Under the pieces are notes generated by a model. It was not told the origin of the DNA, ran no database searches, and saw only the letters and a list, made by a program, of their open reading frames with translations. From Lineus longissimus (Eukaryota; Nemertea; Pilidiophora; Heteronemertea; Lineidae): 64,000 nucleotides of DNA. Below, in pieces: positions 22,301 through 32,209 of the stretch; within the stretch, counting starts at the first letter, position 1; each line of letters starts with the position of its first letter. Made by a program: the position numbers and the translations under genes. Location: contig NC_088323.1 of assembly GCF_910592395.1 (NCBI RefSeq), forward strand, positions 11,147,501-11,211,500. Direction: 5' to 3'.

Positions 22301-23680
22301 TTGTTCGGGGCTGATATTCCTGAGGACCATGCTTCTATTCTCAACTATGTTGCCGAAATAGCTTCAAACATGGAGTCCATTGAGAAGAAAGAGTTCATGA
22401 TTGGATCCACTGTGGTCAGGTTTACTATTGAACTTGTTCCGGGTGACTGCAAGTGGATAGCCACTGCTTGTGGCGAGCTCAGCAATGCAGCTACCTATCC
22501 ATCCAGTTATGGCAATGTGCGAAAAGATGACCTGTCAAAGCTTGACGGAAGTTTAGGTGGCAGTGAATCCACCTGGAAACCTTGGTCATATCTTGATCGA
22601 CTAGCCGTGGTAAAAAAAGTGGCCTTGAAAAAACAGGAGGCCAGCAGGGGTGATGTAGTGACTAGATACATTGCATCCTTGCATTCTAGGCAAGAACATG
22701 TACCTACACTTGGCATTTACTCGGAGCACTGTTATATCGATTCTCTTCATCTTAAAAATAACATCTGTGCTCAGCTTCACCAGGCTATTTTGACTGAAGC
22801 CCTAATACTAACTGATGATAAGGTCATCAGGGGTGGCATTGATTTTAAGAATAATGCTTTCATAGAATCTCCCTTTGGCAGATACCTGGTTTGTCTTCGG
22901 GATGAAGTTCACGCTGGTCGTATTTTCATACAGGTCAGAAGGTGGTTTACAGAGAATTGTGCCGCTCTGTCAAAAGGTTCCTGTGGCACAAGGCTTCTTG
23001 GTGTAAGGTTTACAGGAGAAGACTCCTTCAAATTTTGCCAGGGTTACCCCTGCTTGATCAAGGCTGTGGGACAAAATGGGACTCCTGATAGACAATGCAG
23101 ACTCCTGGTATTTCACTTTGCCTACACGGTTGTGCGCGAAGCTATTGGTCTTGCTTCAAAGATCAAATTCAGTCAGTTTGAACTGCAACGATTGCAGACT
23201 GTTTGTCGACAGTACCATGCATGTCACGTTCTTTTGATGACTGGAGCAAACTTGACAACTTGGCATCTTGGATATGTTGTTCGATTTCATGCGGAGGTTC
23301 TTTATTACCGCTTAGGAGTTGGTCTAGGTACCAATAATATGCAAGGACGGGAGGCCAAGAACAAACAATTGAAGGAGTATGCGAGATTCAGTACCCCCCA
23401 GAACAAGTGGGGTATGATATTCCGGCATGAATATTTTGATCTGTATTGGCTCAAAGAGCATGATATGGATGTTGTTGTGAAAGATTTGGTGAAGAGTAGG
23501 TCCAGAGATAGATATCACATCAATCCAAATGTGAAAGCTGACATGTGTAAGTGTGGTTTAGCCACTGAGGGTGCATGTCTATTCTGCAATCATCCCACAA
23601 TGAAGCTGATTGAAGAAACCTGTGAGAAAAGACGAATCTCACCAGAAATGAGGAAGGCACAGCGTGATGTTGTCTGGTAG
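19363..23680 (+). CDS. Bromodomain-DDE transposase-like fusion gene, 5+ exons
   Basis: Exons 19363-19482, 19878-19957, 20357-20527, 20961-21131 and 21535-23680 are all bounded by AG/GT sites. Introns are 395-433 bp with phases 1, 0, 0, 0. From ATG 19377 the frame runs about 890 codons. Residues ~1-120 form a bromodomain, which reads acetyl-lysine on chromatin. YFNLIQHPMDFSTI is the ZA loop/PMDF signature, and Asn87 in NCVKYN is the acetyl-lysine-binding Asn. The pattern is closest to BRD7/BRD9. A Lys/Glu-rich linker leads into the large last exon with a transposase-like core. Two defects interrupt it: TAG at 21105-21107 (codon 168) and a 1-nt shift near 22033. Phase agreement across the TAG-bearing exon argues that it is a true exon. 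The 5' start may lie further upstream. AATAAA occurs at 23775. Confidence 0.7.
19377..20527 (+). CDS. Bromodomain exons (three exons)
   Basis: The domain is assembled from 19377-19482 (ECLELLQRVAHYRGG to VWFRLP), 19878-19957 (NKDDAQGYFNLIQHPMDF to GKIK) and 20357-20527 (SGQYKDIEDFHTDMLLVRDN to KLRSRKPAK). Joined in phase they show ZA loop, helix A, DFHTDMLLV helix B, the Asn of KYN, and helix C (CDTVFGFYTVEY), with no stop. Length is within the normal 100-120 residues. The usual WPF shelf is replaced by VWFRLPV, as the FFAFPV stretch is in BRD7/9-type domains. Acetyl-lysine binding is inferred from the retained Asn and Tyr. This is the best-supported host-type coding sequence in the window. 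Confidence 0.85.
21535..23680 (+). CDS. Large transposase-like exon with candidate DDE triad
   Basis: The exon opens after a clean acceptor (CACTTTAAG|ATC) and encodes about 715 residues. Residues 1-166 are basic and helical. A frameshift near 22033 (dropping one T restores the frame) leads into a second open block that starts at 22022 in the other frame. Numbered from 22022, the candidate catalytic residues are Asp61 (SVGADGAP), Asp142 (LVPGDCKWIA) and Glu444 (MQGREAKNKQL). A CYIDSLHLKNN stretch at 237-247 lies between the last two. A C-terminal CKCGLATEGACLFCNH (C509, C511, C519, C522) is a probable zinc ribbon. The order of elements parallels RAG1/Transib enzymes, although hAT-like or other DDE folds with a long insertion are equally possible. 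I do not recognise the exact family. Catalytic activity is unproven. Confidence 0.65.
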
Positions 23681-23689
23681 AAAGGCCTT

Positions 23690-23960
23690 TGCATTCCTGT
23701 TAACCGTTAACACAAAAAGTGCTATATCTCCTTAATGCATGGATCAGTGCCAAATTTTTATCATAGGTACATCTAATAAAGCCACATAACATAGCATACA
23801 GGTTTTTGATTTGACCTATTTTTCAAGGTCGCAGAAGTCAAATCGTGTAAATTGGCCGATATTGGCACATTTTGCAAATAATGAAGCTTTTGACTTAAAA
23901 CTTGGTACAATTGTACCTCCTAAAGATTCATGCACTTGATTGGGAACAACATTTACATAG
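23690..23960 (+). repeat. 301-bp-family fragment
   Basis: It shows the monomer order (TATCTCC..., ATCATAGGTACATCTAA, GGTTTTTGATTTGACCTATT, TTCAAGGTCGCAGAAGTCAA, TGGCCGATA) without head or tail. It sits about 10 bp after the stop codon of the fusion gene and supplies an AATAAA at 23775 that could act as its poly(A) signal. Confidence 0.65.
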
Positions 23961-24480
23961 TGTTGGCTGTCGTCATGTCACGATGCATTGTAACTCTGAC
24001 GGTTTTACATTAGTGTAACTACATGTAATGGCAAAAAGCTGTGAGCAGTTAAAGGTGGATTGGAATATCCTGTAATGGCCAAATTTCTATGGAATGTGCA
24101 TTGATAGCCCTGCATCAGGTTTTAATGGCACTGCCTTGGTCAATAGCCACTGGTGTATAATACAGGAAAATGATATTTGTTGTATTGTTGTACAAGGATT
24201 CATATTTGCCAGATTTACATAGATTATCAAAAGGAAATGAGTTCAGTTGTAAATTGGTTGATTGAAAAACGTGTCCCAAATGTCAAGTTTTGAATGCTCA
24301 ATTTTATTGTCCACAACTTCTTAATGTGTTGAGGGTTAAAAAAACAAGATCCCAGACATTAAAAAAATTCTAATAATAAAGTCATTATTTAGTTATTTCA
24401 ATTTTCAATTTTAAACTATTTGAATTTCCCACCACACACAACTTTAGATTAGTTCCACATGTGGCCGCTAGGGATTTTTT
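23961..24480. other. Intergenic, no feature recognised
   Basis: AT-rich sequence without a credible ORF or repeat. Confidence 0.4.
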
Positions 24481-24515
24481 GATGACGTAGATCAGGTCAG
24501 TCAGAACAAAGCAAG

Positions 24516-24881
24516 ATGGCATACAGTTCAGAGAGTGAGAGCAGTGAATTGGAGGATGTTTTGGTCGATACAGAAGGATATTTAAACGTTTAGCCGTACA
24601 TGTTCGAGCCATTAATATCACTAGATCATAATGAGAGTGATCATTCGGACGAAAGTGATTAGAATTTGTGGTTAATCAATTTGCATGGCAGACATGCCGA
24701 TATAGCAAAGAAGACATTGATAGACGGTTGCAGATGCATAACATGTATGATTTTTGAACAGACTAATGTTGCACAATATTGTTTCGCCTCGTCTGTGTTG
24801 TATCGCCAGTTATGTCATGACGCTGAACTACTATTGAAATGTGACGGTATTATGCACAATCATCTTGACGTGACGATATAA
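24516..24881 (+). pseudogene. Broken acidic/cysteine ORF, possibly P2X7-tail-like
   Basis: From ATG 24516 one frame runs 122 codons, interrupted only by TAG at 24591-24593 and TAG at 24660-24662. It starts MAYSSESESSELEDVLV, a Ser/Glu acidic leader. After the first TAG comes PYMFEPL, and after the second a cysteine-bearing stretch with GCRCITC. An acidic leader, a Y-x-FEP motif and a C-x-C-x2-C cluster recall the family of invertebrate proteins resembling the cytosolic tail (ballast domain) of P2X7, but the later Cys/His pattern is not clear. A THAP ORF faces it from the opposite strand. Alternatively it is an unrelated transposon ORF. Confidence 0.35.
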
Positions 24882-25056
24882 TGCCGTGCAACGTTAGATA
24901 GGCCTAGATGTCAGATGACAATAATCTGTCATTGACAGTGGCTGTCACTGACAATGACCTGTGTCGCTGTCACCTTGCTATGGCTGGAACGCAAAAAGAC
25001 ACTATGCAGTATCACAGGCCCCAATAGGGCCTACACATTATGTATAACAACCGACC

Positions 25057-25362
25057 TCAGCAGCCTCGGGCATTAAATGCAATTGACATGGTTGGAAAAG
25101 CTGTTTTTAACAAGTGGCATTTAATATTCAGTTGGATGCATATATCCGGCTTCATGTGATAATCCGTATCGATAAAGTGATCACTGCAAAGTTTGGCCGA
25201 AGGCCCAGGCTTCCAACACTCCAAACGTTTGCACTTCCGAATCCACAGCTTCCTCCTCTCTCGTTCAACTGGCTTTGGAAATTCATGAAAATGGGTCCCA
25301 TCCGTCATTCGATTGTTCTTTGTGCTATCCTTGACACAATTCGGAGCCACACAATACACCAT
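25057..25362 (-). CDS. Intact THAP-domain protein, 101 aa
   Basis: The ORF starts MVYCVAPNCVKD at 25362 and ends GC then stop at 25057. It holds a complete THAP domain: Cys4, Cys9, Cys59 and His62 (LCSDHF) fit C-x4-C-x49-C-x2-H. Pro29 (HEFPKP), Trp40 (RRKLWIRKC) and Phe63 are in the conserved positions, and an AFPTM box at 88-92 matches the AVPT(I/M) closing motif. THAP domains bind DNA through this zinc-dependent fold. No catalytic or coiled-coil region follows, so it is either a stand-alone domain protein, the first exon of a longer gene running toward lower coordinates, or the leftover DNA-binding part of a transposase. Its reading frame is undamaged, unlike the copy at 13308. Confidence 0.75.
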   Translation of the reverse strand: MVYCVAPNCVKDSTKNNRMTDGTHFHEFPKPVERERRKLWIRKCKRLECWKPGPSAKLCSDHFIDTDYHMKPDICIQLNIKCHLLKTAFPTMSIAFNARGC

Positions 25363-25825
25363 AGTGAATGAAACACATTACTTCCAGGTGTGCATAATTA
25401 ATTAAGGCCCTCCTGCTTTTATGATTGGATGACATGTACAGATAACCTGATCTACATCACAACTTTTGCTGAACCCGCCGCCTGGCTCTAACAAGCCTGT
25501 TGCTAGCCTGATTAGGTAATCAAGTTGTCAAACACATAATTGGCTATATCTTCAAAATGGATGGAGCTAATTAGTCTCCGCCATCGGCTGAGACTTTTGT
25601 ATTAGGGTATTATTCTCTTCAAGTTATTCTCCTCAAGAAATTATTCCAGCAAACTCTCGTCTCCAGGTGAAAGCTTCATATGTACATGAACACGGCAATG
25701 CATTGCAAAACATCGATAAAACGAGGGTGTCCATGAACTAAGAAGTCAATCTGGGTTACAGCCGCGAAAGTGCTATGGGCATGCATAGCGCAATACATGT
25801 AAATTTTTAACCAATAAACCTCGCC
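25363..25825. other. Intergenic
   Basis: No gene recognised. ACCTGATCTACATC at about 25446-25459 is an inverted partner of GATGACGTAGATCAGGT near 24481-24497, so the convergent ORF pair between them may lie within one decayed unit. Confidence 0.3.
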
Positions 25826-26546
25826 GATGACTGGTGCCCCGCGTTATGTGTATTACATATTTGCTGCACATATGGAGGAACATAATGGATAAAGACCAGG
25901 GACTAGTCTACACCATCGAAGCATTTTCTATAATACCGGTATAAAATATAATATAATATTTGGAGTTTATGGGCTATGAAATAAGAAAAAACGGCAGTGA
26001 ATTAAAGCGGCTGAGTTTCAAGAATGTGTTCTTCCCTTCTGGACACTTTATGTTGCCTTGATCAGTCGTATTTCGCACATAAACCATCGCTCCGCTGAAG
26101 TGAAAGTGCGATGTTTTTGTTTTGTTTTGTTTTGTTTTGCATGGCTGTGTGCATTCACGGCTGATCAAACCTCGCCATACCGGCACGATGACTGGTGCCC
26201 CGCGTTATGTGTATTACATATTGGCTGCACATATGGAGGAACATAATGGATAAAGACCAGGGACTAGTCTACACCATCGAAGCATTTTTCTATAATACCG
26301 GTATGAAATATAATATAATATTTGGAGTTTATGGGCTATGAAATAAGAAAAAACGGCAGTGAATTAAAGCGGCTGAGTTTCAAGAATGTGTTCTTCCCTT
26401 CTGGACACTTTATGTTGCCTTGATCAGTCGTATTTCGCACATAAACCATCGCTCCGCTGAAGTGAAAGTGCGATGTTTTTGTTTTGTTTTTGTCAACATG
26501 CATGGCTGTGTGCATTCACGGCTGATCATCCATGCACTGGATTTTG
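25826..26546 (+). repeat. Tandem duplication of a 361-bp unit
   Basis: GATGACTGGTGCCCC at 25826 recurs at 26187, and the following 350 bp are nearly identical between copies, apart from small changes and a length difference in a GTTTT repeat (about 26115-26140 versus 26476-26492). Two copies only, head to tail. No coding frame is shared convincingly. Confidence 0.85.
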
Positions 26547-27551
26547 GTCGGAGAGCATTTTTAGTTCCTGGACGTATAGTTAGTCCACGTTATTCGGTGA
26601 AAATGTGCTGTAGGCCTACCGACGTGGATCTATAGCACTTTCCACAGTATGTGGCGAATTTAAGTCGGCCTGTGGCTCATATCTTTATTTACCTCTTGCA
26701 GTAACCATGTCATCGCCGCCATCGTCATCATCATCATCAGCTTCACCCTTGAAGATAACGTACTCCACAACCACAAATTACACCACCCCTTCAAAGTAAA
26801 CTTCATCACCAACTTCAATGACATCATCCCCATCACCCTTGAAGAGATCGTCCACAAGCTCAAATCACACTACCCCTTCGAAGAAAACATCGTCGTCGTC
26901 ATCGTCACCAGCCACGCCAAGCAAACAGGATGTTGTCGTTGGAACGCAGCATAACAACAAACGGGCCATTTCAACCAAATGGCAATAAAAACAATAAAAG
27001 TCACCCAAACATTTTCGGGATGAGTATAGGCCTACTGCAAACCTAATCGCAATCATAACTATTGTCAATGATATATATTGCTTGAAATACACCAGCAATC
27101 AATAAACCAAATTAATATTATTCATTTATATTTATTCATTCATTCCTTCCATTCATACGAAGCGCACATTCAACTGCGGCTTCACATCCCTTCCTCAAGG
27201 GCTCATCTCAAAATGTCCTTATGAAAAAGACGACATAATTCGGTCTCCCCCTTCACCCCTCCCCGCTCTTGCAACAAAACTAAACAAATGTCCCATAATT
27301 CTTCAGAACATAAATTTATATCACTCTCAACCCCCTCCCTACCACTAAGACCACATTATTTCGTCTTTTTCCCCTCCAATCAACCGAATCGATCGTCTTA
27401 TCCCAACATCCACTCTCACCCAGACAATTTCTCAATCCCCCTTCCATTCACAATGCGAACAATACCCCTACAATGAGGCGGAGACTCCAGAGTCTGCTAA
27501 GACTCAACTGACAATTCTAGTTGCATTTGGTTTTCTGTATTGTATAAAGTG
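26547..27551. other. Intergenic with simple-sequence stretches
   Basis: CAT/CGT-rich trinucleotide tracts occur at about 26708-26750 and 26890-26910, and AT-rich and pyrimidine-rich sequence at 27100-27480. Small ORFs here follow the repeat composition. Confidence 0.4.
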
Positions 27552-27895
27552 TTAGGTACACTTTTGAAATCGTCTTACAGCAGAAAATGGCAAAAAACCT
27601 TGAGTTATGGCCTTTAAAATTTGGTGTTGTTTTGAATAGTCTTTCTTGTACATGTACATGCCTGACACTAGTGAGATGTGGCAATGAACACCAGGAGAGG
27701 TTTCAACTTCACAGATGTCAAGACTGCCATGTTCAAGGGACATTTCTTTCCAGATGACATCAGCACAATCCATATGATCACCCTGCATCCATGTCAGCAT
27801 TGCTGGAACTTTGGAAATGCCTCCTATAATTTGCATTTCTAGGACATTTGCCCCCTGAACATCTGCCCACTGGATGTTTGCCCCCTGACACCCCA

Positions 27896-28190
27896 AAGGA
27901 TATCACTGTGTCTGATATAGATCCTTCAGGGCGGGGGGGGGGGGCAAATGAACTAGGGGGAGATGCATTTCCCCGCCTCCTCCAGATACAGTAGCAGATT
28001 CTTATCTTGAATCTGATTCTTCCGCAGTCTGTTGATTTTCGGACATTTGCTCCCCTGATGAAAACTGACTGATATTGGTTTATCTGAAGTCCTTCAAGGG
28101 GGGAGATGTCCCAGGGGGTCAACTAATGTCCAGGAGGGGGGGCAGATGTCCAGGGAGAATGTCCAGGAGGGGGGAGGGGGAGGATGTCCT
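27896..28190 (+). repeat. G-rich imperfect minisatellite
   Basis: Words like ATGTCCAGGAGGGGG and GCCCCCTG recur, with a run of 12 G at about 27933-27944 and several G-runs at 28098-28185. Low-complexity ORFs on both strands (27552-28359) come from this composition. Confidence 0.6.
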
Positions 28191-28312
28191 GATACCCAGT
28201 TTGTTAATTTGGTCAATCCTTGCTTTTCTGGTAGCATCCAGGAAATTGGAGGAACAAGACACTTGCTGGAGATCCATTCATTCAAAGAAAGGAAATAGCA
28301 ACAAAAACGTTT

Positions 28313-29168
28313 TTACTGGGCAATACCATATTTATTCAACACCTCATATCCAGATGTGAGGGAGAGTCTCTTGGTGTTGCTATGGTACTTCAGGGTGAAG
28401 GGGTGGCTCTCATTCACGAGGATGCTCAACTTATTTCCCTGAAATGAAAAGGAACAATCAATCAGTATCATGAGATTGAAGTCAAATGCACTTACATCAT
28501 GATATTAGAGTGTCTCACATTACATTTAAGTTCATACTCTATCAATTAAAGCCTGCTAGCAGGATCTTTACTACACCAATTGGCCATCATGGGAATGTAG
28601 GGAGTTATTCGTGCATTCCAACCCTTGTCACCTTTATTCACACATCGGGATAAATTTTAGTCCGGAGGAGCCTGGGATGCAATTTACCTGTCGGTCTGTC
28701 TTCCTCAGCAGGCTATTCCTTTCTAAACCCTCTACCCTGCCCCAGAAGTTAAAAAGGATCACCACCTTCTCTGCGCTGGTGATGGTGTGTCGAGGTGGTT
28801 CTTGTCTCTCTAACTGTGGTCCGGAATGAGTTTGTCGTCATCAGGCCCCGGATCTGGTCGAAGACGCAACTTGGTACATCTCTGTAATGAAACAAGAATT
28901 GCAATACATACAGCTAACATTCTAAGTGGTGGTGTCCAGGGAAACAGCTACCATATTGGTTCGGGGCGGACAAAGACACCATTTTTCCTGTTGCCTGCCC
29001 CCCCCCCCCAAAAAAACGTTTTTCTCTATTTCCGTTGAGAATAAAGAACTCATGAAGCTCATGAACCTACTGAGCAATTCGCAGACTCTTCCGTGGACCA
29101 TCGGACCTCATCATGCGGAGGATCTGCTTGTGAATGAGCCTGATCTCATCCACAACCATAGGATAACT
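28313..29168 (-). pseudogene. Unrecognised multi-exon gene fragment
   Basis: Three minus-strand segments look like exons. 29168-29070 follows a CATTCCAG acceptor and reads SYPMVVDEIRLIHKQILRMM and on. 28881-28688 follows TTTCATTACAG and ends at donor CAG|GTAAAT. 28438-28313 follows TTTCATTTCAG and reads GNKLSILVNESHPFTLKYHS and on, to a TAA. The last two join in phase 0. In the middle segment the first 22 codons (RCTKLRLRPDPGPDDDKL...) lie in a different frame from the last 40 (AEKVVILFNFWGRVEGLE...), so a 1-nt indel or an extra splice site must be invoked. I recognise no family. Codon quality and splice signals suggest a true gene or a recently dead one. Confidence 0.4.
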
Positions 29169-29851
29169 CTGGAATGACAAAAACATATGGAAAATATGGA
29201 AAGAAAAAAAAAATATGCGCGGCAATTTCTTCACAGGGAGGGGGTTAACAATTTGGGCAATAACTTTCTATAGTAACATTTCTTTCTAATCCAAGTAGGC
29301 CGCACAGAGGGCCTGCACCATCTAAAGGTCAAGGGTACAATCTCAGTTATTTCGTTCGCACCTCCACCCCCTGGACGTTAGGCCCCCTGTGAGTACTAAA
29401 CCCGCAGTTATATCAAACCAATTTTTGCGCACTCTGGCGGGCTGCTTCCCGCTTCCCGCTTCCCGCCACGTCAATTATGTCAATCAATCAAATTTCAGGC
29501 GGTATAGGTGGTGATGTCATTATTGCAATTTGGTACCATGCCAGGACACGGCTAATCAAAGTTAGTAACTGTTTATACAGCTGATTAGAAAGCAATGCGT
29601 AAGTGGCTTATGACAACATGTTATTTTCAATTTTTGATTGATTAGACTTTGCTCTTTCATAAACACAATGTAGAAGCTGACGTCAGTGTTCGCCACCTCT
29701 TGCAAATTACCATTCGGAAGGCTTCGGTAACTGTCGGCTTGGGATCAATATTTCCCTTTCTAAGCTCGGGAATGACACAAATAACCTAATTGACGTAGGC
29801 CTACTATGCTTTTGACGTCTCTGTATAAATTGGAAATTAGAAATACAACTG
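29169..29851. other. Intergenic
   Basis: Nothing supported. An A-rich run is at about 29203-29215, and a short CTTCCCGC triplication at 29448-29466. Confidence 0.4.
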
Positions 29852-30300
29852 TCAGTTCATTAACTCCTTAATTTTTATGAAGTGGTGAAACCAACCGCTT
29901 GATGCACAAAAGTGATGAAGAATTGGCATAGATTGTCCAATTTCCTCAGGCCGATCTTCCGTAAGTGCATCCCACCGAATTTGAAACAACCCGTCGCCTT
30001 TTCTTGGACGTCGCGAACGGTTACAGACAGACGCTTTTCTCTTTGGTGCAGCAACCATCGATGAAGGTCATCTTCCACATTTGGCCACAGCTCAACCAGT
30101 TTAGGTTTCACTTTACGTGCATCACCATTATTTGCCTGTTCCAGGTGGGCCCTATTCCATCGTCTAATCATTTCGACGGGTATCCTGTAGTGGTCAGCAA
30201 ACTGATGGAGGCTGTTGACTGTCCCATTTGCTAGGGCCGTTTCTAGATCTCTGAAATATTGCAGTTTTTCTGTGATACTAAAACTTCTTTTTTAGGTTTT
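29852..30300 (-). pseudogene. Pogo-like transposase N-terminal fragment
   Basis: Reading leftward from about 30285, the frame gives KLQYFRDLETALANGTVNSL and then HYRIPVEMIRRWNRAHLEQ. This parallels KIAYLRDLEAALLNGTVNTM and NYNIPVQTLRKWHLQHLQ of the pogo enzyme at 5037-5336, so it is a second, diverged lineage of the same family. The frame continues to about 29875 and then dies; the CENP-B and DDE parts are absent, and I find no terminal inverted repeats. The 5' edge is cut by the hairpin at 30293. Confidence 0.65.
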
Positions 30301-30324
30301 CGTTTTTCTAAAAAACGAAAACCT
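30293..30324. repeat. Long perfect hairpin (element head)
   Basis: TAGGTTTTCGTTTTT and AAAAACGAAAACCTA pair almost end to end around a two- or three-base loop. It interrupts the pogo fragment and is followed by pyrimidine-rich sequence and then repeated units, the same layout as the heads of the Helentron-like families in this window. Confidence 0.65.
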
Positions 30325-31250
30325 ATTGCTTTGCTTGTGTTTTTTCTTTCTTTTTTCTACGGATTTTTGTGCAGAGCAAATCTCAGAGATGGTGATAGCT
30401 GTAGATGTGGAACTTATTTCATATGATAGGCCCAAGTCTGAAGTTGATCCTCCTTGCCCTAATTACGAAATTCATTGAGGGGGTCGGCCGCTAGGGGGCG
30501 CTAAGTGAAAATCTAATAATGGCTTTTTCTCCATAATGCGCACTCCGATTTGAACGAAACTACTTTCAACTGATGCAGAATCTTGTTGCGCATAAAATAT
30601 TTAGGGTGGCGACCCAAAATTTGTCAACAGTTTTGACGATAGATGGCGCTGACTGAAAAAAGGGGGCAAACACCAAAATGGTAAAATATCGGCACTGCGA
30701 GCCTTTGAGTTTATTCTAGTGGCATAGAACAATGCCTCCCTATGATGCCCAGGGAATATATAGGTTTTGGTTGCGATCGGATATTCAATATGGCCTCCAG
30801 ACCAGCCATCTTGTTTTTCTTACAAGAGCTATAACTTCCGATATGCGAACTCCGAATTGAATCAGATTAATTTCATCTGATGCAGAATCTCATTACCCAC
30901 CAGATGTTACCGACGAAGTCACGTTATAGTTACAGGTTTTGATAATAGGTGGCATTTAATGCATTTTTTTACTTTTTTTCACTAACCGCCCTCTATCGTC
31001 GAAACCGTTGACAAAATCGGGGTGACGTGTCTCCTGATGTTTTGTGCGTATTAGAGTTCCGCTTCGGATAAAGAAAGTTTCATGCAAATCGGGGTTGGCG
31101 TAAGGGAGAAAATGCAATTTTAGCATGAAACAATATATATTAAGTGGCAACGCAAAATTTGTCAGTAGTTTTGACGATAGATGGCGCTAACTGAAAAAGC
31201 GACAAACACCAAAAGGGTAAAATAACGGCACTGCGAGCGTTTGTGGAGCT
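30325..31250. repeat. Repeat units sharing a GATAGATGGCGCT core, mixed orientation
   Basis: About 100 bp at 30607-30710 (TTTTGACGATAGATGGCGCT, then CAAACACCAAAA, then CGGCACTGCGAGC) recurs at 31150-31245. Related units with TGATGCAGAATCT occur at 30575 and 30880, and an inverted relative at about 30980-31125. GGCCGCTAGGGGGCGCTAAG is at 30486-30505. Confidence 0.65.
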
Positions 31251-32205
31251 TACTCCTTTTAACGCCAGGTGGTGTTTGGTTTTGGCGAATGGTAGATCCT
31301 GAGCAAGCCTAGATACCTACCCTTCTAACCCTAGCGGTGGGTTCTGAAACCAAACTAATGACGCGAATCACATTGGGTCTTACTAATTTGCGACCCTATT
31401 CAACACTCTAAGACAACTTTCCACAACAGTTTTTTTATTGCAACGGGTAATCCTTATCAATTTTTTAATAATCTACAAACTGGATTTTAATAAATTGTAT
31501 ACATTTTGTGGCATTTATTGATAGTTTAGATAGTGATTTGAATCGAGAGCCATGTTGTCGGTTACTGTCGCAATTTAGTAGGCTGTCATTAACAATTCGC
31601 CATTTTGCATTCGACATTCGATTTCGACTGGGTCGGTAGGTAATTAAGTTTTTTCTCGAAAGAAATCAGCAATTGTGGAAGTGCAAAGAGGCACAGGCTA
31701 CTGATTTTACTTTTGTAGTATTGACCAGCAAAGTTAACTTCGTCGCTTTTTTAGCGGTTACCCTAGGTTAGGTAGGTAAACCGCAGGCTGTCCAACGATG
31801 TCGCGTGGCCGGGCAGCGTCGGACAGCGTCTTCGTCACTCGTGCACGTGGTCGTGTGTGTGTGTGTGTGTTGTGGCGGCGTGCTGCGTGCATTGCACTGC
31901 ACTGTGCGGGATCATACAGTCAAACCTACTGTATTAAACCAGAATTGATGAATGCACCAAGAACATCTTCTTCAAAATAAAAAGTCAACAAGTCAAATCG
32001 AAAGCATCAAGAGATTCATGGTTTTATTCATGAGATAATTATACATAAATACTGTTGGTATGTGACAGTTGCCTTTTTAGACGTAATACATTAGACGCAT
32101 CATCCCAACTGTTCTTTGGCCAACTTTTTACTCTTAGCACAGTCAGAATTCGCTCTGCTCATTCGAAATCCTGTTAATTGACCTCAAGCACAACAAAATG
32201 ACGGT
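31251..32205. other. Intergenic
   Basis: No supported gene. A (GT)n tract lies at about 31850-31870. Confidence 0.4.
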
Positions 32206-32209
32206 TTAA

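Noticed and set aside
19363-23680. A RAG1/RAG2 recombination locus
   Set aside because: No RAG2-like kelch ORF, RING domain or paired heptamer-nonamer signals were found. Only the motif order in one exon is suggestive.
21105-24662. TAG recoded as a sense codon in this organism
   Set aside because: Other ORFs here end in TAG at plausible termini (for example 45758 and 23678), so decay or errors are simpler.
27552-28359. ORFs of about 95-114 codons with repeated GAN/GQ words
   Set aside because: They follow the G/C-rich minisatellite on both strands and are not conserved units.
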